DNA of 64,000 bases. It comes from Capnocytophaga leadbetteri (GTDB taxonomy: Bacteria; Bacteroidota; Bacteroidia; Flavobacteriales; Flavobacteriaceae). Each line of letters begins with the position of its first letter. Positions within the stretch are counted from its first letter, which is position 1. The notes beneath the pieces are model-generated. The model saw only the letters and a list, made by a program, of their open reading frames with translations. It was not told the DNA's origin and did not search any database. Positions 34,695 to 43,153 of this stretch are shown here, piece by piece. Location of the stretch: assembly GCF_003054025.1 (NCBI RefSeq), contig NZ_QBKG01000009.1:1-64000 (forward strand). Direction: 5' to 3'. The translations under genes and the position numbers were made by a program.

Positions 34695-35309
34695 TTATTT
34701 TCGTTCGTATTTAAAGTGCATTACGCCACCGTAAAGAATATGGCAAACGCCAAAACCTAAAACCCAGAACAACAAACCATAACCCGAAAATTGCACTGCC
34801 AACAGCCCTAATATTATCTCTGTAATACCGAGGTAATGTACATCACCAAAAGTGTATTTGCTCACATTCACACACGCCAATCCATAAAAAATAAGCGTCA
34901 TTGGCGCAAGCAAACCATAGTGCCCATTATTGATAAGCAGTATACACAGTGCTCCACCAGTAAGCAGCGGCAAAGCAAAGTTATAAAATGCTCTTTTAGC
35001 AGTAGGGGTTATTAATTTTTCGCCATTGCGTTTAGCTTTGCGCATCGAAAACAGATAAGCAGTCAGCACAGAGGCTACGAGTACTAATAGCGCAACAGCT
35101 ATAATAGCTTTAAAAGTCTTACTTTCTATAATCACATAAGGATAATAGAGGTAATGATGTTGCAGTAACTTATATACCACTGCCGCCCCTATTAGGGCAT
35201 ACACCCCTGCTAACACCCCCGAAAGACCGCTGAGCGAAAGAAATAAGGTAGACTTACGCATCATCTGGCGTATCTCGTGTAGGTCGTCTAAATATTTGTT
35301 ATCTTGCAT
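34695..35309 (-). CDS. Uncharacterised six-helix membrane protein
   Basis: A 204-aa protein with a short charged N-terminus (YLDDLHEIRQMMRKS) followed by about six hydrophobic helices. Proteins of this look commonly precede the wHTH gene and creD in Bacteroidota (from memory). As first gene of the cluster it lies behind a promoter whose -7 element overlaps the 35318-35334 inverted repeat. A sensor or transport role is possible but unproven. Confidence 0.72.
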   Translation of the reverse strand: MQDNKYLDDLHEIRQMMRKSTLFLSLSGLSGVLAGVYALIGAAVVYKLLQHHYLYYPYVIIESKTFKAIIAVALLVLVASVLTAYLFSMRKAKRNGEKLITPTAKRAFYNFALPLLTGGALCILLINNGHYGLLAPMTLIFYGLACVNVSKYTFGDVHYLGITEIILGLLAVQFSGYGLLFWVLGFGVCHILYGGVMHFKYERK

Positions 35310-35317
35310 ACCGAAGC

Positions 35318-35334
35318 ACTTTGTGATGCAAAGT
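35318..35334. promoter_or_regulatory. Candidate operator overlapping the promoter of the wHTH operon
   Basis: ACTTTG-TGATG-CAAAGT, 17 bp, covering the TTTG half of the -7 element and the transcript start region. Confidence 0.6.
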
Positions 35335-35360
35335 AAAGAAGAAATATCATAACCGCCAAA
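35329..35360 (-). promoter_or_regulatory. Promoter of the membrane protein-wHTH operon
   Basis: Minus-strand TTTG (35357-35360), 20-bp spacer, TTACTTTG (35329-35336; one mismatch to TAnnTTTG). Confidence 0.5.
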
Positions 35361-35391
35361 TACTTTAACTAATATTTAACACACTCCCTTA

Positions 35392-36126
35392 TTATTCCTT
35401 AATTCCTGCCTTTACAATAGCTTCCACCTCTGCTATCTGTTCCTCTATCCTGTTAGGGTCTATCTTGATAGCTTTGTGTACAGAAAAACTCACCGTATTG
35501 AAGATACCCAAAGGAAAATGCCCATAACGCAATATTTTCCACGAGTTATTAATAGTAATAGGCACTACATACCCCTCTGGCATCTGCTCCATAATAGTAT
35601 GCAAACCTTTCGTTTTAAAGGGGCGTGGTACACCATTGCGACTACGAGTGCCTTCTGGGAAGATAAGTCCTGCTTCTTTTTTAGCTGCTAAATCCTTACC
35701 AAAAGCCTCCAACTGCGGTACAGCATCTTGCGGACGACTACGGTCTATCAGTACCGAACCATTATTGCGCAGGTTGATAGTAATGCTCGGTATACCTCCT
35801 CCTAACTCCTTTTTGCCTACAAAACGCACACTATAATGGCGCAAATACCATATTAGCGGCGGAATATCGTACAAACTTTGGTGATTTGGCACAAATATGA
35901 TAGGTGCATTCTTAGGTAAAGGAGCTTCTATCGAAAAACGCACCCAATTACCACTTACTAACAGTATTTTAGTAAGCATAAGCGTCAGAAAATCGACGAC
36001 TACTTTGTGGGCTTTACGCCCTATAAAGTGAATACACACCCATTGTATAGGGTGAAAAATAAGCAATAAAAAGCCGTAAAGCAAGTAATGAAGTACACTA
36101 AGAGGGTAAGATAGTATTTTCATCAT
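35392..36126 (-). CDS. plsC: 1-acyl-sn-glycerol-3-phosphate acyltransferase
   Basis: A 244-aa protein with an N-terminal membrane segment (LSVLHYLLYGFLLLIFHPIQ) and canonical acyltransferase motifs: NHQSLYD (HX4D, about residue 82) and FPEGTRSR (about 158). It converts lysophosphatidic acid to phosphatidic acid in phospholipid synthesis. ATG 36126 (or 36123) was chosen because the longer frame to 36174 runs through the hairpin behind the bacilliredoxin gene. Confidence 0.88.
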   Translation of the reverse strand: MMKILSYPLSVLHYLLYGFLLLIFHPIQWVCIHFIGRKAHKVVVDFLTLMLTKILLVSGNWVRFSIEAPLPKNAPIIFVPNHQSLYDIPPLIWYLRHYSVRFVGKKELGGGIPSITINLRNNGSVLIDRSRPQDAVPQLEAFGKDLAAKKEAGLIFPEGTRSRNGVPRPFKTKGLHTIMEQMPEGYVVPITINNSWKILRYGHFPLGIFNTVSFSVHKAIKIDPNRIEEQIAEVEAIVKAGIKE

Positions 36127-36139
36127 AAAAGTATTGAAA

Positions 36140-36177
36140 TAAAAAACTTTGCCAAAGTAGCTATACCTTAGCAAAGT
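36140..36177 (-). terminator. Hairpin terminator between bacilliredoxin gene and plsC
   Basis: On the minus strand ACTTTGC (36177-36171) pairs with GCAAAGT (36152-36146), followed by TTTTTT. It lies just 14 bp before the plsC start, so plsC may rely on read-through. Confidence 0.6.
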
Positions 36178-36196
36178 GTAATGTAGAAAAAAGTTA

Positions 36197-36607
36197 TTAA
36201 CAATATTCGTTATAAGCCTGCTGAAGATTTTCTGCTATCACTTCAGCCATACGTCCTTCTATGTGATGGCGCTCTAACATATGCACCAATTCGCCGTCTT
36301 TGAAAAGGGCAATACTAGGCGATGATGGCGGAAAAGGCAACATATATTGGCGCGCTTCCTCAGTAGCCTCTCTATCTACCCCTGCAAATACAGTGGTCAG
36401 ATGGTCTGGTTTCTTTGCGTTTTGCAAACTGTAGATTACCGCAGGACGAGCATTGCGGGCAGCACAACCGCATACCGAATTCACTACTACTAAGGTAGTG
36501 CCTTCTTGCTCAATAGCTTGTTTTACAGCTGCTGCCGTTTTTAATTCTTCAAAACCAACCGAAGTCAGTTCTTCTATCATAGGTTTTACCAATTCTGGTG
36601 GATACAT
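36197..36607 (-). CDS. BrxA/BrxB-family bacilliredoxin
   Basis: The 136-aa protein is a YphP/YqiW-type thioredoxin-fold protein: MYPPELVKPMIEEL start, the CGC active site in VNSVCGCAARNARP (about residue 50), and PPSSPSIALFKDGELVHMLERH. In Firmicutes such proteins remove bacillithiol from protein thiols; in flavobacteria the in vivo thiol partner is an inference. It is a single gene with its own -7 element. Confidence 0.9.
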   Translation of the reverse strand: MYPPELVKPMIEELTSVGFEELKTAAAVKQAIEQEGTTLVVVNSVCGCAARNARPAVIYSLQNAKKPDHLTTVFAGVDREATEEARQYMLPFPPSSPSIALFKDGELVHMLERHHIEGRMAEVIAENLQQAYNEYC

Positions 36608-36633
36608 AATATTTCGCTTTTTTTAATTTGCGG

Positions 36634-36641
36634 CAAAGGTA
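36634..36641 (-). promoter_or_regulatory. -7 element of the bacilliredoxin gene
   Basis: Minus-strand TACCTTTG, 27 bp from the ATG at 36607. Confidence 0.5.
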
Positions 36642-36668
36642 GTAAAAAAAATTTATATTACGAAACAT

Positions 36669-36699
36669 TTTGTCAATTGGTTTTTATGTAGTATCTTTG
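36669..36699 (+). promoter_or_regulatory. Promoter of the CoA-transferase gene
   Basis: TTTG at 36669-36672, 19-bp spacer, TATCTTTG at 36692-36699. Confidence 0.65.
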
Positions 36700-36725
36700 A
36701 GCCGCTAACTGAAATTGATAATATA

Positions 36726-38000
36726 ATGACAAAAATTACAACGGCTGAAGAGGCTTTAAAGGTAGTCAAAAGTGGCGATTTTGTCTATATACAGGGGGGA
36801 GCCGCAGTTCCCGAAATATTAGTAGATGCCCTCGTTAAACGGGCTCCTGAGCTCCGCAATGTTACCATAGGGCATATCCATATCGAGGGTGATGCCCCTT
36901 TCGCCGACCCCAAATACAAAGATAGTTTCTACGTCAATTCCTTCTTCCTTTCGCGCAATGTACGGCATATCATCAAGGCGGGTAACGGTTCGTATACCCC
37001 TATTTTCTTGAGCGATATGCCTTTGCTTTTTGATAGAAAACACATAAAAGTAGATGTTGTTCTCATACAAGTTTCTCCTCCTGATAAATTCGGCTTTTGC
37101 TCTATGGGCGTAAGTGTCGAGGCTTCAAAATCTGCTATCCGAAACGCCAAATACGTAATTGCCAAAGTCAATAGGCAGATGCCACGCACCTATGGTGATG
37201 CCCTCTTGCACGTAGATGAAATAGATTTTCTCGTAGAGCACGATGCGCCTATTTTCTCGCTACACCTCACCGAACCCAACGCTATCGAAACCCAAATAGC
37301 CCGCCATATAGTGCCACTTATCGAAGACGGTAGCACCCTACAGCTGGGTATTGGCAATATCCCCAATGCCACATTGGCAGAAATGGGGCACCTCAAAAAC
37401 TTAGGTATCCACACCGAGCTACTGACTGAAGGGGTACTCGATTTGGTGAAAAAAGGGGTTATCAATGGCTATGAAAAGAAGATAGACAAAGGAAAAATCA
37501 TAGCCTCTTTTGCTATGGGCACACAAGAGTTGTATGACTTTATCGACCATAACCCTTCTGTTGAAATGACAGAAGCCTCGTATTCTAATGAAGTTTCAGT
37601 GATTAGGCAAAACCCTAAAATGATTTCTATAAACTCTGCTATCGAAGTGGATATTACCGGACAGGTGTGTGCCGACTCTATAGGTACAACTATCTTTTCT
37701 GGCTTTGGTGGTCAAATAGATTTCGTGCGAGGAGCAATGCTCAGCGAGGGCGGTAAGTCTATCATTGCATTTCCATCGGTTACCAATAAAGGAGAAAGCA
37801 AGATTGTACCTTTCTTAAAGCAAGGAGCTGGAGTGGTAACCACCCGTGCCCACGTACAATATATCGTAACGGAATATGGGGTAGCCGAGCTTTTCAGCAA
37901 GAGCCTACAAGAGCGAGCCAAAGCCCTTATCGCTATCGCCCACCCCGACCATCGCGAAGCCTTAGAAAGAGCAGCCCACGATATTGTCTTCCTTCATTAA
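36726..38000 (+). CDS. Acetyl-CoA hydrolase/transferase family (4-hydroxybutyrate CoA-transferase-like)
   Basis: The 424-aa protein has the family I CoA-transferase double-domain layout. It shows the N-terminal GDFVYIQGGAAVPEILVDAL motif, LQLGIGNIPNATLA (about residue 207), an SFAMGTQELYDFIDHNP segment carrying the likely glutamate nucleophile region, and GFGGQIDFVRGAMLSEGGKS. It moves CoA between acetyl-CoA and a short organic acid. The acceptor (4-hydroxybutyrate, propionate or succinate) cannot be fixed from sequence. Monocistronic. Confidence 0.85.
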   Translation: MTKITTAEEALKVVKSGDFVYIQGGAAVPEILVDALVKRAPELRNVTIGHIHIEGDAPFADPKYKDSFYVNSFFLSRNVRHIIKAGNGSYTPIFLSDMPLLFDRKHIKVDVVLIQVSPPDKFGFCSMGVSVEASKSAIRNAKYVIAKVNRQMPRTYGDALLHVDEIDFLVEHDAPIFSLHLTEPNAIETQIARHIVPLIEDGSTLQLGIGNIPNATLAEMGHLKNLGIHTELLTEGVLDLVKKGVINGYEKKIDKGKIIASFAMGTQELYDFIDHNPSVEMTEASYSNEVSVIRQNPKMISINSAIEVDITGQVCADSIGTTIFSGFGGQIDFVRGAMLSEGGKSIIAFPSVTNKGESKIVPFLKQGAGVVTTRAHVQYIVTEYGVAELFSKSLQERAKALIAIAHPDHREALERAAHDIVFLH

Positions 38001-38022
38001 ATTAAGCAGCATCAAACACCAC

Positions 38023-38060
38023 AATAAAAAAACCATAACAAATTTGTTATGGTTTTTTCT
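38023..38060. terminator. Bidirectional terminator between CoA-transferase and rplY
   Basis: Symmetrical stem AAAAAACCATAACA / TGTTATGGTTTTTT (38025-38058) with A and T runs on both sides, between convergent genes. Confidence 0.85.
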
Positions 38061-38082
38061 TTTATTTACCCTAAAAATAAGA

Positions 38083-38679
38083 TTATTTTTTCTTACCTTT
38101 TTCAGCTTTAGCAGCATCTTGAGCGGCTTTCATAGCAGCACGAGATACTCTTATCTGGCAAACTACAGTGTTATCTGGGTGCATAATCTTGTAGTTTTCT
38201 TGAGGCAACTTAGTGATGTACAAACGGTTACCCATTTCAAGAGCTGAAATATCTACTGGAATAAAGTCAGGAAGATTATCTGGTAAAGCTTTAATTTTTA
38301 GCTTACGATTTACCACACGTAGAGTACCCCCTGCCATAACACCAGGCGAAGTACCTTGTATTTGAATTGGCACTTCTATAGTGATTTCTTTGTTTTTGTT
38401 AAGTTGATAGAAATCAATGTGAATGATTTTGTCAGTTACAGGGTCAAACTGAATGTCTTGCAGAATGGCAGTATAACTCTTACCATTTACTTCAATCGTA
38501 GCTGTATACACGTTAGGAGTGTACACGATGCCAGCGAATGCTAATTCTGGTGCTGAAAAATGCAGAACATCGTCTCCTCCGTATAATACGCAAGGTACCT
38601 GTCCAGCATTACGTAAGGCTTTGCTTGCTGCTTTGCCCACGCTTTCTCTTTGAGATCCTTTGATTGTAATTGATTGCAT
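38083..38679 (-). CDS. rplY: 50S ribosomal protein L25/general stress protein Ctc
   Basis: The 198-aa protein is the long (Ctc) form of L25. It has the 5S-rRNA-binding N-terminal domain ([19 protein letters not shown]), then a TL5-type C-terminal beta domain and a basic Ala/Lys tail. It is 18 bp downstream of prs, the common prs-rplY arrangement, and ends at the bidirectional terminator. Confidence 0.94.
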   Translation of the reverse strand: MQSITIKGSQRESVGKAASKALRNAGQVPCVLYGGDDVLHFSAPELAFAGIVYTPNVYTATIEVNGKSYTAILQDIQFDPVTDKIIHIDFYQLNKNKEITIEVPIQIQGTSPGVMAGGTLRVVNRKLKIKALPDNLPDFIPVDISALEMGNRLYITKLPQENYKIMHPDNTVVCQIRVSRAAMKAAQDAAKAEKGKKK

Positions 38680-38697
38680 TTATTTATAAATATTAAG

Positions 38698-39645
38698 TTA
38701 CATAATAAATTTCGAACTAATCGCCTCATTGTGATGCACTTTATACATTACATCAGCAAAAAGTTCTGCACAAGAGAGTACTCTTATCTTTTTCGATGGC
38801 TGTTTCAGAGGGATAGAATCCGTTACTATCAGTTCCTCCAAAGCCGAATTTTCTATCCGTTCATAAGCATTCCCGCTAAGGATAGGGTGTGTAGCTACCG
38901 CCCTCACACTCACAGCACCTCTTTCTTTCATCAGTTGCGCTGCTTTCACCAGTGTGCCAGCTGTATCTACCATATCATCTACTAACACCACATTTCTCCC
39001 CTCTACATCGCCTATAAGCTCCATCGTTTCAATAACATTAGCTTGTTTTCTTTGCTTGTAGCAGATTACCACTTCGCTTTTTAAGAATTTAGAGTAAGCG
39101 TAAGCTCTTTTAGAACCTCCCATATCGGGCGAAGCAATACACAGTTTGTCTAAGTTCAGACTTTCGAGGTAAGGTAGAAAAATACTCGAAGCAAAAAGGT
39201 GGTCTACAGGGCGTTCAAAAAAACCTTGTATTTGGTCAGCGTGCAAGTCCATTGTCATTATGCGGGTAGCACCTGCGGCTTGCAATAAGTTAGCCACCAA
39301 TTTAGCCCCTATAGGCACACGCGGTTTATCTTTTCTATCTTGGCGTGCCCAACCGAAGTAAGGCATAACCGCTGTGATGTGTCGAGCCGAAGCGCGTTTA
39401 GCTGCATCAAGCATCAGCAAAAGCTCCATCAGGTTGTCAGCATTAGGAAAAGTAGAGCATACTAAAAAAACTCTCGTTCCGCGTATCGACTCTTCAAATG
39501 AAGGCTGAAATTCACCATCGCTATAATAAGACAGTTTCACTTCGCCAAGAGTAGTACCGTATTTTTCTGCAATTTTTTCAGCCAGCTCTACACTTTTTGA
39601 GCAAGCGAAAATCTTAGATGATTTTGGGGCAGGTTCACTAAACAT
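38698..39645 (-). CDS. prs: Ribose-phosphate pyrophosphokinase
   Basis: The 315-aa PRPP synthetase has KIFACSKSVELAEKIA at the start, the ATP loop RASARHITAVMPYFGWARQD (about residue 88), the metal site TMDLHADQIQGFF and the PRPP-binding motif VLVDDMVDTAGTLVKAA (about 219). It makes PRPP for nucleotide, His and Trp synthesis. The long upstream region carries array 3 oriented towards this gene. Confidence 0.96.
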   Translation of the reverse strand: MFSEPAPKSSKIFACSKSVELAEKIAEKYGTTLGEVKLSYYSDGEFQPSFEESIRGTRVFLVCSTFPNADNLMELLLMLDAAKRASARHITAVMPYFGWARQDRKDKPRVPIGAKLVANLLQAAGATRIMTMDLHADQIQGFFERPVDHLFASSIFLPYLESLNLDKLCIASPDMGGSKRAYAYSKFLKSEVVICYKQRKQANVIETMELIGDVEGRNVVLVDDMVDTAGTLVKAAQLMKERGAVSVRAVATHPILSGNAYERIENSALEELIVTDSIPLKQPSKKIRVLSCAELFADVMYKVHHNEAISSKFIM

Positions 39646-39692
39646 TTTGATTATAAATATTAAAGTGGTAAAACTTCTAATGTTTCAGGCTG

Positions 39693-39722
39693 CAAAGTTA
39701 CAAAATAAATAATACACTGCAA
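39693..39722 (-). promoter_or_regulatory. Promoter of prs-rplY
   Basis: Minus-strand TAACTTTG (39693-39700) with TTG at 39720-39722, spacing 19 bp. Confidence 0.65.
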
Positions 39723-39800
39723 CACTTTAGCATATTTTTTTTCAAAATTATCATTAGTCCTATACATAAACAAAACAGAAAATTTTTCTTTTATGGGCTT

Positions 39801-39877
39801 CTCTATACAAAGGATATACGATGAATACAGGAAGAGCGAAGGATAAACGAAGGATAAACGAAGGCTTAGCGTAAAAT
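39801..39877 (-). repeat. 11-bp repeat array 3 with conserved tail
   Basis: On the minus strand: ATTTTACGCTA, AGCCTTCGTTT, ATCCTTCGTTT, ATCCTTCGCTC, then TTCCTGTAT, TATATCC and TTTGTATAG. The tail matches array 2 in order and spacing. It points towards prs and ends about 100 bp before the prs -7 element (126 bp counted from the last TTCG unit). Confidence 0.8.
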
Positions 39878-39942
39878 AAACAACCAATAATCGACCTTAA
39901 AACAGAAAAATATACCACCACCCCTAATTTTAGTAAAATAAA

Positions 39943-39974
39943 TTTGGTAGATAACAGAAAATGTACTACTTTTG
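39943..39974 (+). promoter_or_regulatory. Promoter of the Cys/Met PLP enzyme and asd
   Basis: TTTG at 39943-39946, 20-bp spacer, TACTTTTG at 39967-39974. Confidence 0.65.
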
Positions 39975-40003
39975 TCGCTCTAAGAATTATTATTATCACT
40001 AAT

Positions 40004-41137
40004 ATGAAGTTTGAAACAAAAGCCATACACGGCGTAAGAAACAATGATAAGGGAGAAAACTGGGGAAGCACTATTAATATGGCTTCTACTTTCCCTATCA
40101 AAGAATATGGAGCGGAACAAGAGTTTGAATACGGACGCGTATCAAGTCCCACTCGTAAAGATTTTGAAACCCTCATTGCCAAATTAGAAAATGGCAAACA
40201 CGGCTTCGGTTTTTCTTCTGGTATGGCGGCTACCTCATCTGTCTTCACTATGTTCAAAGCAGGCGACCACTTTATCTTTGGGCTTGACATCTATGGGGGT
40301 ACCTACCGCATTATGCACGACATCTTCAATAAGTTTGGCTTCGAATCTACTTTCGTTGATACCACCGACCTTAGCCAGATAGAAGCTGCTGTGCGCTCCA
40401 ACACCAAAGCTATCTTTGTTGAATCACCCTCTAACCCTTTGTTAGATGTAACCGACATACGCGGGGTGGTAGCCATTGCCAAAGCGCATAACCTCCTCAC
40501 TATTGTCGATAACACTTTCTTATCGCCAGTACTCCAACGTCCTTTAGAGTTGGGGGCTGACATAGTACTGCATAGTGCTACCAAGTTCTTAGGTGGCCAC
40601 AACGACCTTATTGCAGGGGCAGCCGTAGTCAATAGCGATGAGTTAGCAGAAAAAATACTTTTTGCTCAAATAGCTTTAGGCGCTTTAGTTTCTCCTTTTG
40701 ATAGCTGGTTATTATTGCGCAGTATAAAAACCCTCAAACTAAGAGTAGAAAAAGCACAAGAAAATACGCTAAAACTTCTTGCTTTCCTAAAAACACATCC
40801 TGAGGTAGAAAAAGTATATTACCCTACTGAAGCCCATAACAAAGGCAAAGCCATTCAAGAAGCACAAGCCTCAGGCGGTGGTTCAGTATTCTCTTTTACA
40901 GTGAAGAGTGAAGCCAAAGCCAAATCTTTCTTAGAGAGTCTAAAAGTAGCGCTTTTTGCGGTAAGCCTTGGCGGGGTTGAAACCTTAGTTACTCACCCTA
41001 GTTCGCTTACTCATACGGAGTTCCCTGAAGAGGAAAAAGTAGCTCGTGGGGTAACTCGTACACTTATCAGAGTAGCCGTAGGTATTGAAGACGCCGACGA
41101 CCTTATAGCCGATTTCAAACAAGCCTTAGAACAATAA
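40004..41137 (+). CDS. Cys/Met metabolism PLP-dependent enzyme (cystathionine gamma-synthase/lyase type)
   Basis: The 377-aa protein has the family landmarks: STFPIKEYG near residue 29, YGRVSSPTR, GFSSGMAATS (phosphate site), DNTFLSPVLQRPLELGAD and the PLP lysine in HSATKFLGGHNDL (about residue 197). It could act as cystathionine gamma-synthase, cystathionine lyase or methionine gamma-lyase; sequence alone does not decide. Proximity to asd, 38 bp downstream, favours methionine biosynthesis. ATG 40004 follows the promoter; the longer frame from 39944 overlaps it. Confidence 0.85.
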   Translation: MKFETKAIHGVRNNDKGENWGSTINMASTFPIKEYGAEQEFEYGRVSSPTRKDFETLIAKLENGKHGFGFSSGMAATSSVFTMFKAGDHFIFGLDIYGGTYRIMHDIFNKFGFESTFVDTTDLSQIEAAVRSNTKAIFVESPSNPLLDVTDIRGVVAIAKAHNLLTIVDNTFLSPVLQRPLELGADIVLHSATKFLGGHNDLIAGAAVVNSDELAEKILFAQIALGALVSPFDSWLLLRSIKTLKLRVEKAQENTLKLLAFLKTHPEVEKVYYPTEAHNKGKAIQEAQASGGGSVFSFTVKSEAKAKSFLESLKVALFAVSLGGVETLVTHPSSLTHTEFPEEEKVARGVTRTLIRVAVGIEDADDLIADFKQALEQ

Positions 41138-41175
41138 TTTAAGAATTAAACAATAATAAGAACTAATAACTAAAT

Positions 41176-42165
41176 ATGAGAGTAGCAGTAGTAGGCGTTA
41201 CCGGAATGGTAGGTAACGTAATGTTAGAAGTACTAAAAGAACACAATTTTCCTGTAACTGAGCTTATACCAGTAGCTTCTGAAAAGTCTATAGGAAAGAA
41301 AATTAATTTCAAAGGGAAAGAATATTCTGTGATAGGCTTAGAGCAAGCCGTATCTCTCAAACCCGATGTAGCCCTATTTTCAGCAGGAGCATCTGTTTCT
41401 AAAGAATGGGCACCGCGCTTTGCTCAAGTAGGCACTACAGTAGTCGATAACTCTTCAGCTTGGCGTATGGATGAGACCAAAAAGCTCGTAATTCCTGAAA
41501 TCAATGCTGATGTACTTACCAAAGACGACAAGATTATTGCCAACCCTAACTGTTCTACTATACAGATGTTGGTAGCTTTAGCACCATTGCAAGCCAAATA
41601 TGGTATCAAACGTATAGTAGTTTCTACCTACCAATCAATTACAGGTACAGGGGTAAAAGCGGTACGTCAATTAGAAAACGAATACAAGGGCGAAAAAGGC
41701 GAGATGGCTTATCATTACCCAATTCACCGCAATGCTATCCCTCACTGTGATGTATTTGAAGACAATGGGTATACCAAAGAAGAAATGAAGTTAGTGCGCG
41801 AAACCAAAAAAATATTACGCGACGATACTATAGCTGTTACAGCTACTGCGGTACGTATACCGGTAGTAGGCGGACATAGTGAGTCTATAAATGTAGAGCT
41901 AAAAACTGACTTCTCTATTGATGAAGTACGCGCTCTTCTCGCCAAATCAGCAGGTATAAAGGTACAAGATAATACCGACACTAACACCTATCCTATGCCT
42001 ATCTACGCACACGGCAAAGATGAGGTTTTTGTAGGGCGTATCCGCCGTGATGAGTCGCAAGCCAATACGCTTAACCTATGGGTTGTAGCCGATAACCTTC
42101 GTAAAGGGGCTGCTACTAATACTATACAGATAGCCGAGTACCTCATCGCTCATAAACTACTATAA
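41176..42165 (+). CDS. asd: Aspartate-semialdehyde dehydrogenase
   Basis: The 329-aa protein has an NADP-binding GVTGMVGNVMLEVL start, the catalytic cysteine in NPNCSTIQML (about residue 127), and GGHSESINVEL. It reduces aspartyl phosphate to aspartate semialdehyde, the branch point to Lys, Met and Thr; dapA at 8423 uses its product. It is second in a two-gene unit and ends at a strong terminator. Confidence 0.95.
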   Translation: MRVAVVGVTGMVGNVMLEVLKEHNFPVTELIPVASEKSIGKKINFKGKEYSVIGLEQAVSLKPDVALFSAGASVSKEWAPRFAQVGTTVVDNSSAWRMDETKKLVIPEINADVLTKDDKIIANPNCSTIQMLVALAPLQAKYGIKRIVVSTYQSITGTGVKAVRQLENEYKGEKGEMAYHYPIHRNAIPHCDVFEDNGYTKEEMKLVRETKKILRDDTIAVTATAVRIPVVGGHSESINVELKTDFSIDEVRALLAKSAGIKVQDNTDTNTYPMPIYAHGKDEVFVGRIRRDESQANTLNLWVVADNLRKGAATNTIQIAEYLIAHKLL

Positions 42166-42188
42166 GCTACAAAATGAAATACTCAAAA

Positions 42189-42225
42189 AAATAGGCTGCT
42201 GATTATATTTCAGCAGCCTATTTTT
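42189..42225. terminator. Bidirectional terminator asd / OMP gene
   Basis: Stem ATAGGCTGCTGA (42191-42202) / TCAGCAGCCTAT (42210-42221), 7-nt loop, T-runs on both strands. Confidence 0.88.
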
Positions 42226-42242
42226 CATTATCTTATTGCTAA

Positions 42243-43115
42243 TTATAATTTGTAAGTCACTCCAAAGTGGAACCCTATAGACGAATAAGGTGCATCAGGA
42301 GCTCCTTTACCCTCCCAGCTATATTCATCTTCCAAAAGGGGCGAAATCTGATTCGCTAATTGTTTTAATCTTTCTGTTTGAGGAAGAGAAGGTACTCTTT
42401 TAAGCACCTCCATATATCCTTTAAATTCTTGCAATTTCAATTCAGTAGTTGCACTACCTATAGTACGAGAAGCTGAAAAGCTTTCTAATTTTGAAGTCTT
42501 GCGAGGCACATTGATATTGAGGTATTCACCTTCTACAAACAGACTTATCTTATCGGTTATGTTGAAGCGATAGCCTATCCCACCAATAAAGCCAAAAGGT
42601 ATCTTACCGTGAAAGTTTGTCTGGAAATCAGCTTTCATATTTACAACATCGGTTGGAGAAGCCAACGGATTAAATACACGCAAAGGTAAATTAGCGTTTA
42701 GCTTAGTAGTACTCTCAGTCTTCCCTCCTATTTTGGTTACAGCCCCCGCACGTACATATAGATTATCTGTAATATTGAATACTGCTGAAAGCGATGCTCC
42801 GAAAGCACGTCCGTGGGCAGTCATATCAAGGATTTGGTTTTTGTTAGTAGCTATATCTTCACCGTGCAGATAGCCTAATGCCAATTCAGCTCCCCAACGT
42901 TTAGTAAAGAAATACCCTCCACGCAATTGTGCTTGATACCCCTCACCATAACTTCCTTTTAAGTCGGTGATGGCTGCTGGATTGGTAGCATCTCTACCTA
43001 CCACTTTCTGGTTTGACTGAAATCCATACCCACCACTTAGCGATACGTATGCTTGTCCGTGCATTGCTGCGATACCCAATACTACTGCAGCTACACTCAA
43101 TAACTTTTTTTTCAT
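42243..43115 (-). CDS. Outer membrane beta-barrel protein
   Basis: A 290-aa protein with a signal peptide (VVLGIAAMHGQA), alternating barrel strands with Gly/aromatic girdles (YVSLSGGYGF, LRGGYFFTKRWGAELALGYL, GGIGYRFNITDKISLFVEGEYL) and a C-terminal aromatic strand IGFHFGVTYKL. It fits the small porin/OmpA-barrel-like families common in Bacteroidota. The function is unknown. It is the last gene of the leftward run from 46.5 kb. Confidence 0.8.
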   Translation of the reverse strand: MKKKLLSVAAVVLGIAAMHGQAYVSLSGGYGFQSNQKVVGRDATNPAAITDLKGSYGEGYQAQLRGGYFFTKRWGAELALGYLHGEDIATNKNQILDMTAHGRAFGASLSAVFNITDNLYVRAGAVTKIGGKTESTTKLNANLPLRVFNPLASPTDVVNMKADFQTNFHGKIPFGFIGGIGYRFNITDKISLFVEGEYLNINVPRKTSKLESFSASRTIGSATTELKLQEFKGYMEVLKRVPSLPQTERLKQLANQISPLLEDEYSWEGKGAPDAPYSSIGFHFGVTYKL

Positions 43116-43153
43116 TCTTATATTTATTACTTATTTACAATTTAACAAATCAG

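Larger units (their letters stand above)
39646..40003. other. Divergent intergenic region prs / PLP enzyme
   Basis: 358 bp without a supported gene. It holds the prs promoter, repeat array 3 with its conserved tail (39801-39877) and the rightward promoter at 39943-39974. Confidence 0.75.

Noticed and set aside
35880-35900. Second TTGGCAC string that could be a sigma-54 site
   Set aside because: It lies inside plsC and lacks the TTGC element at the required spacing.
36146-36158. ACTTTG-C-CAAAGT as a third copy of the wHTH operator
   Set aside because: The half sites are 1 bp apart rather than 5, and the sequence is part of the terminator hairpin behind the bacilliredoxin gene.
39760-40290. 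176-aa minus-strand frame across the prs/PLP-enzyme gap
   Set aside because: It overlaps two promoters, repeat array 3 and the start of the well-supported PLP enzyme; the composition is not protein-like.
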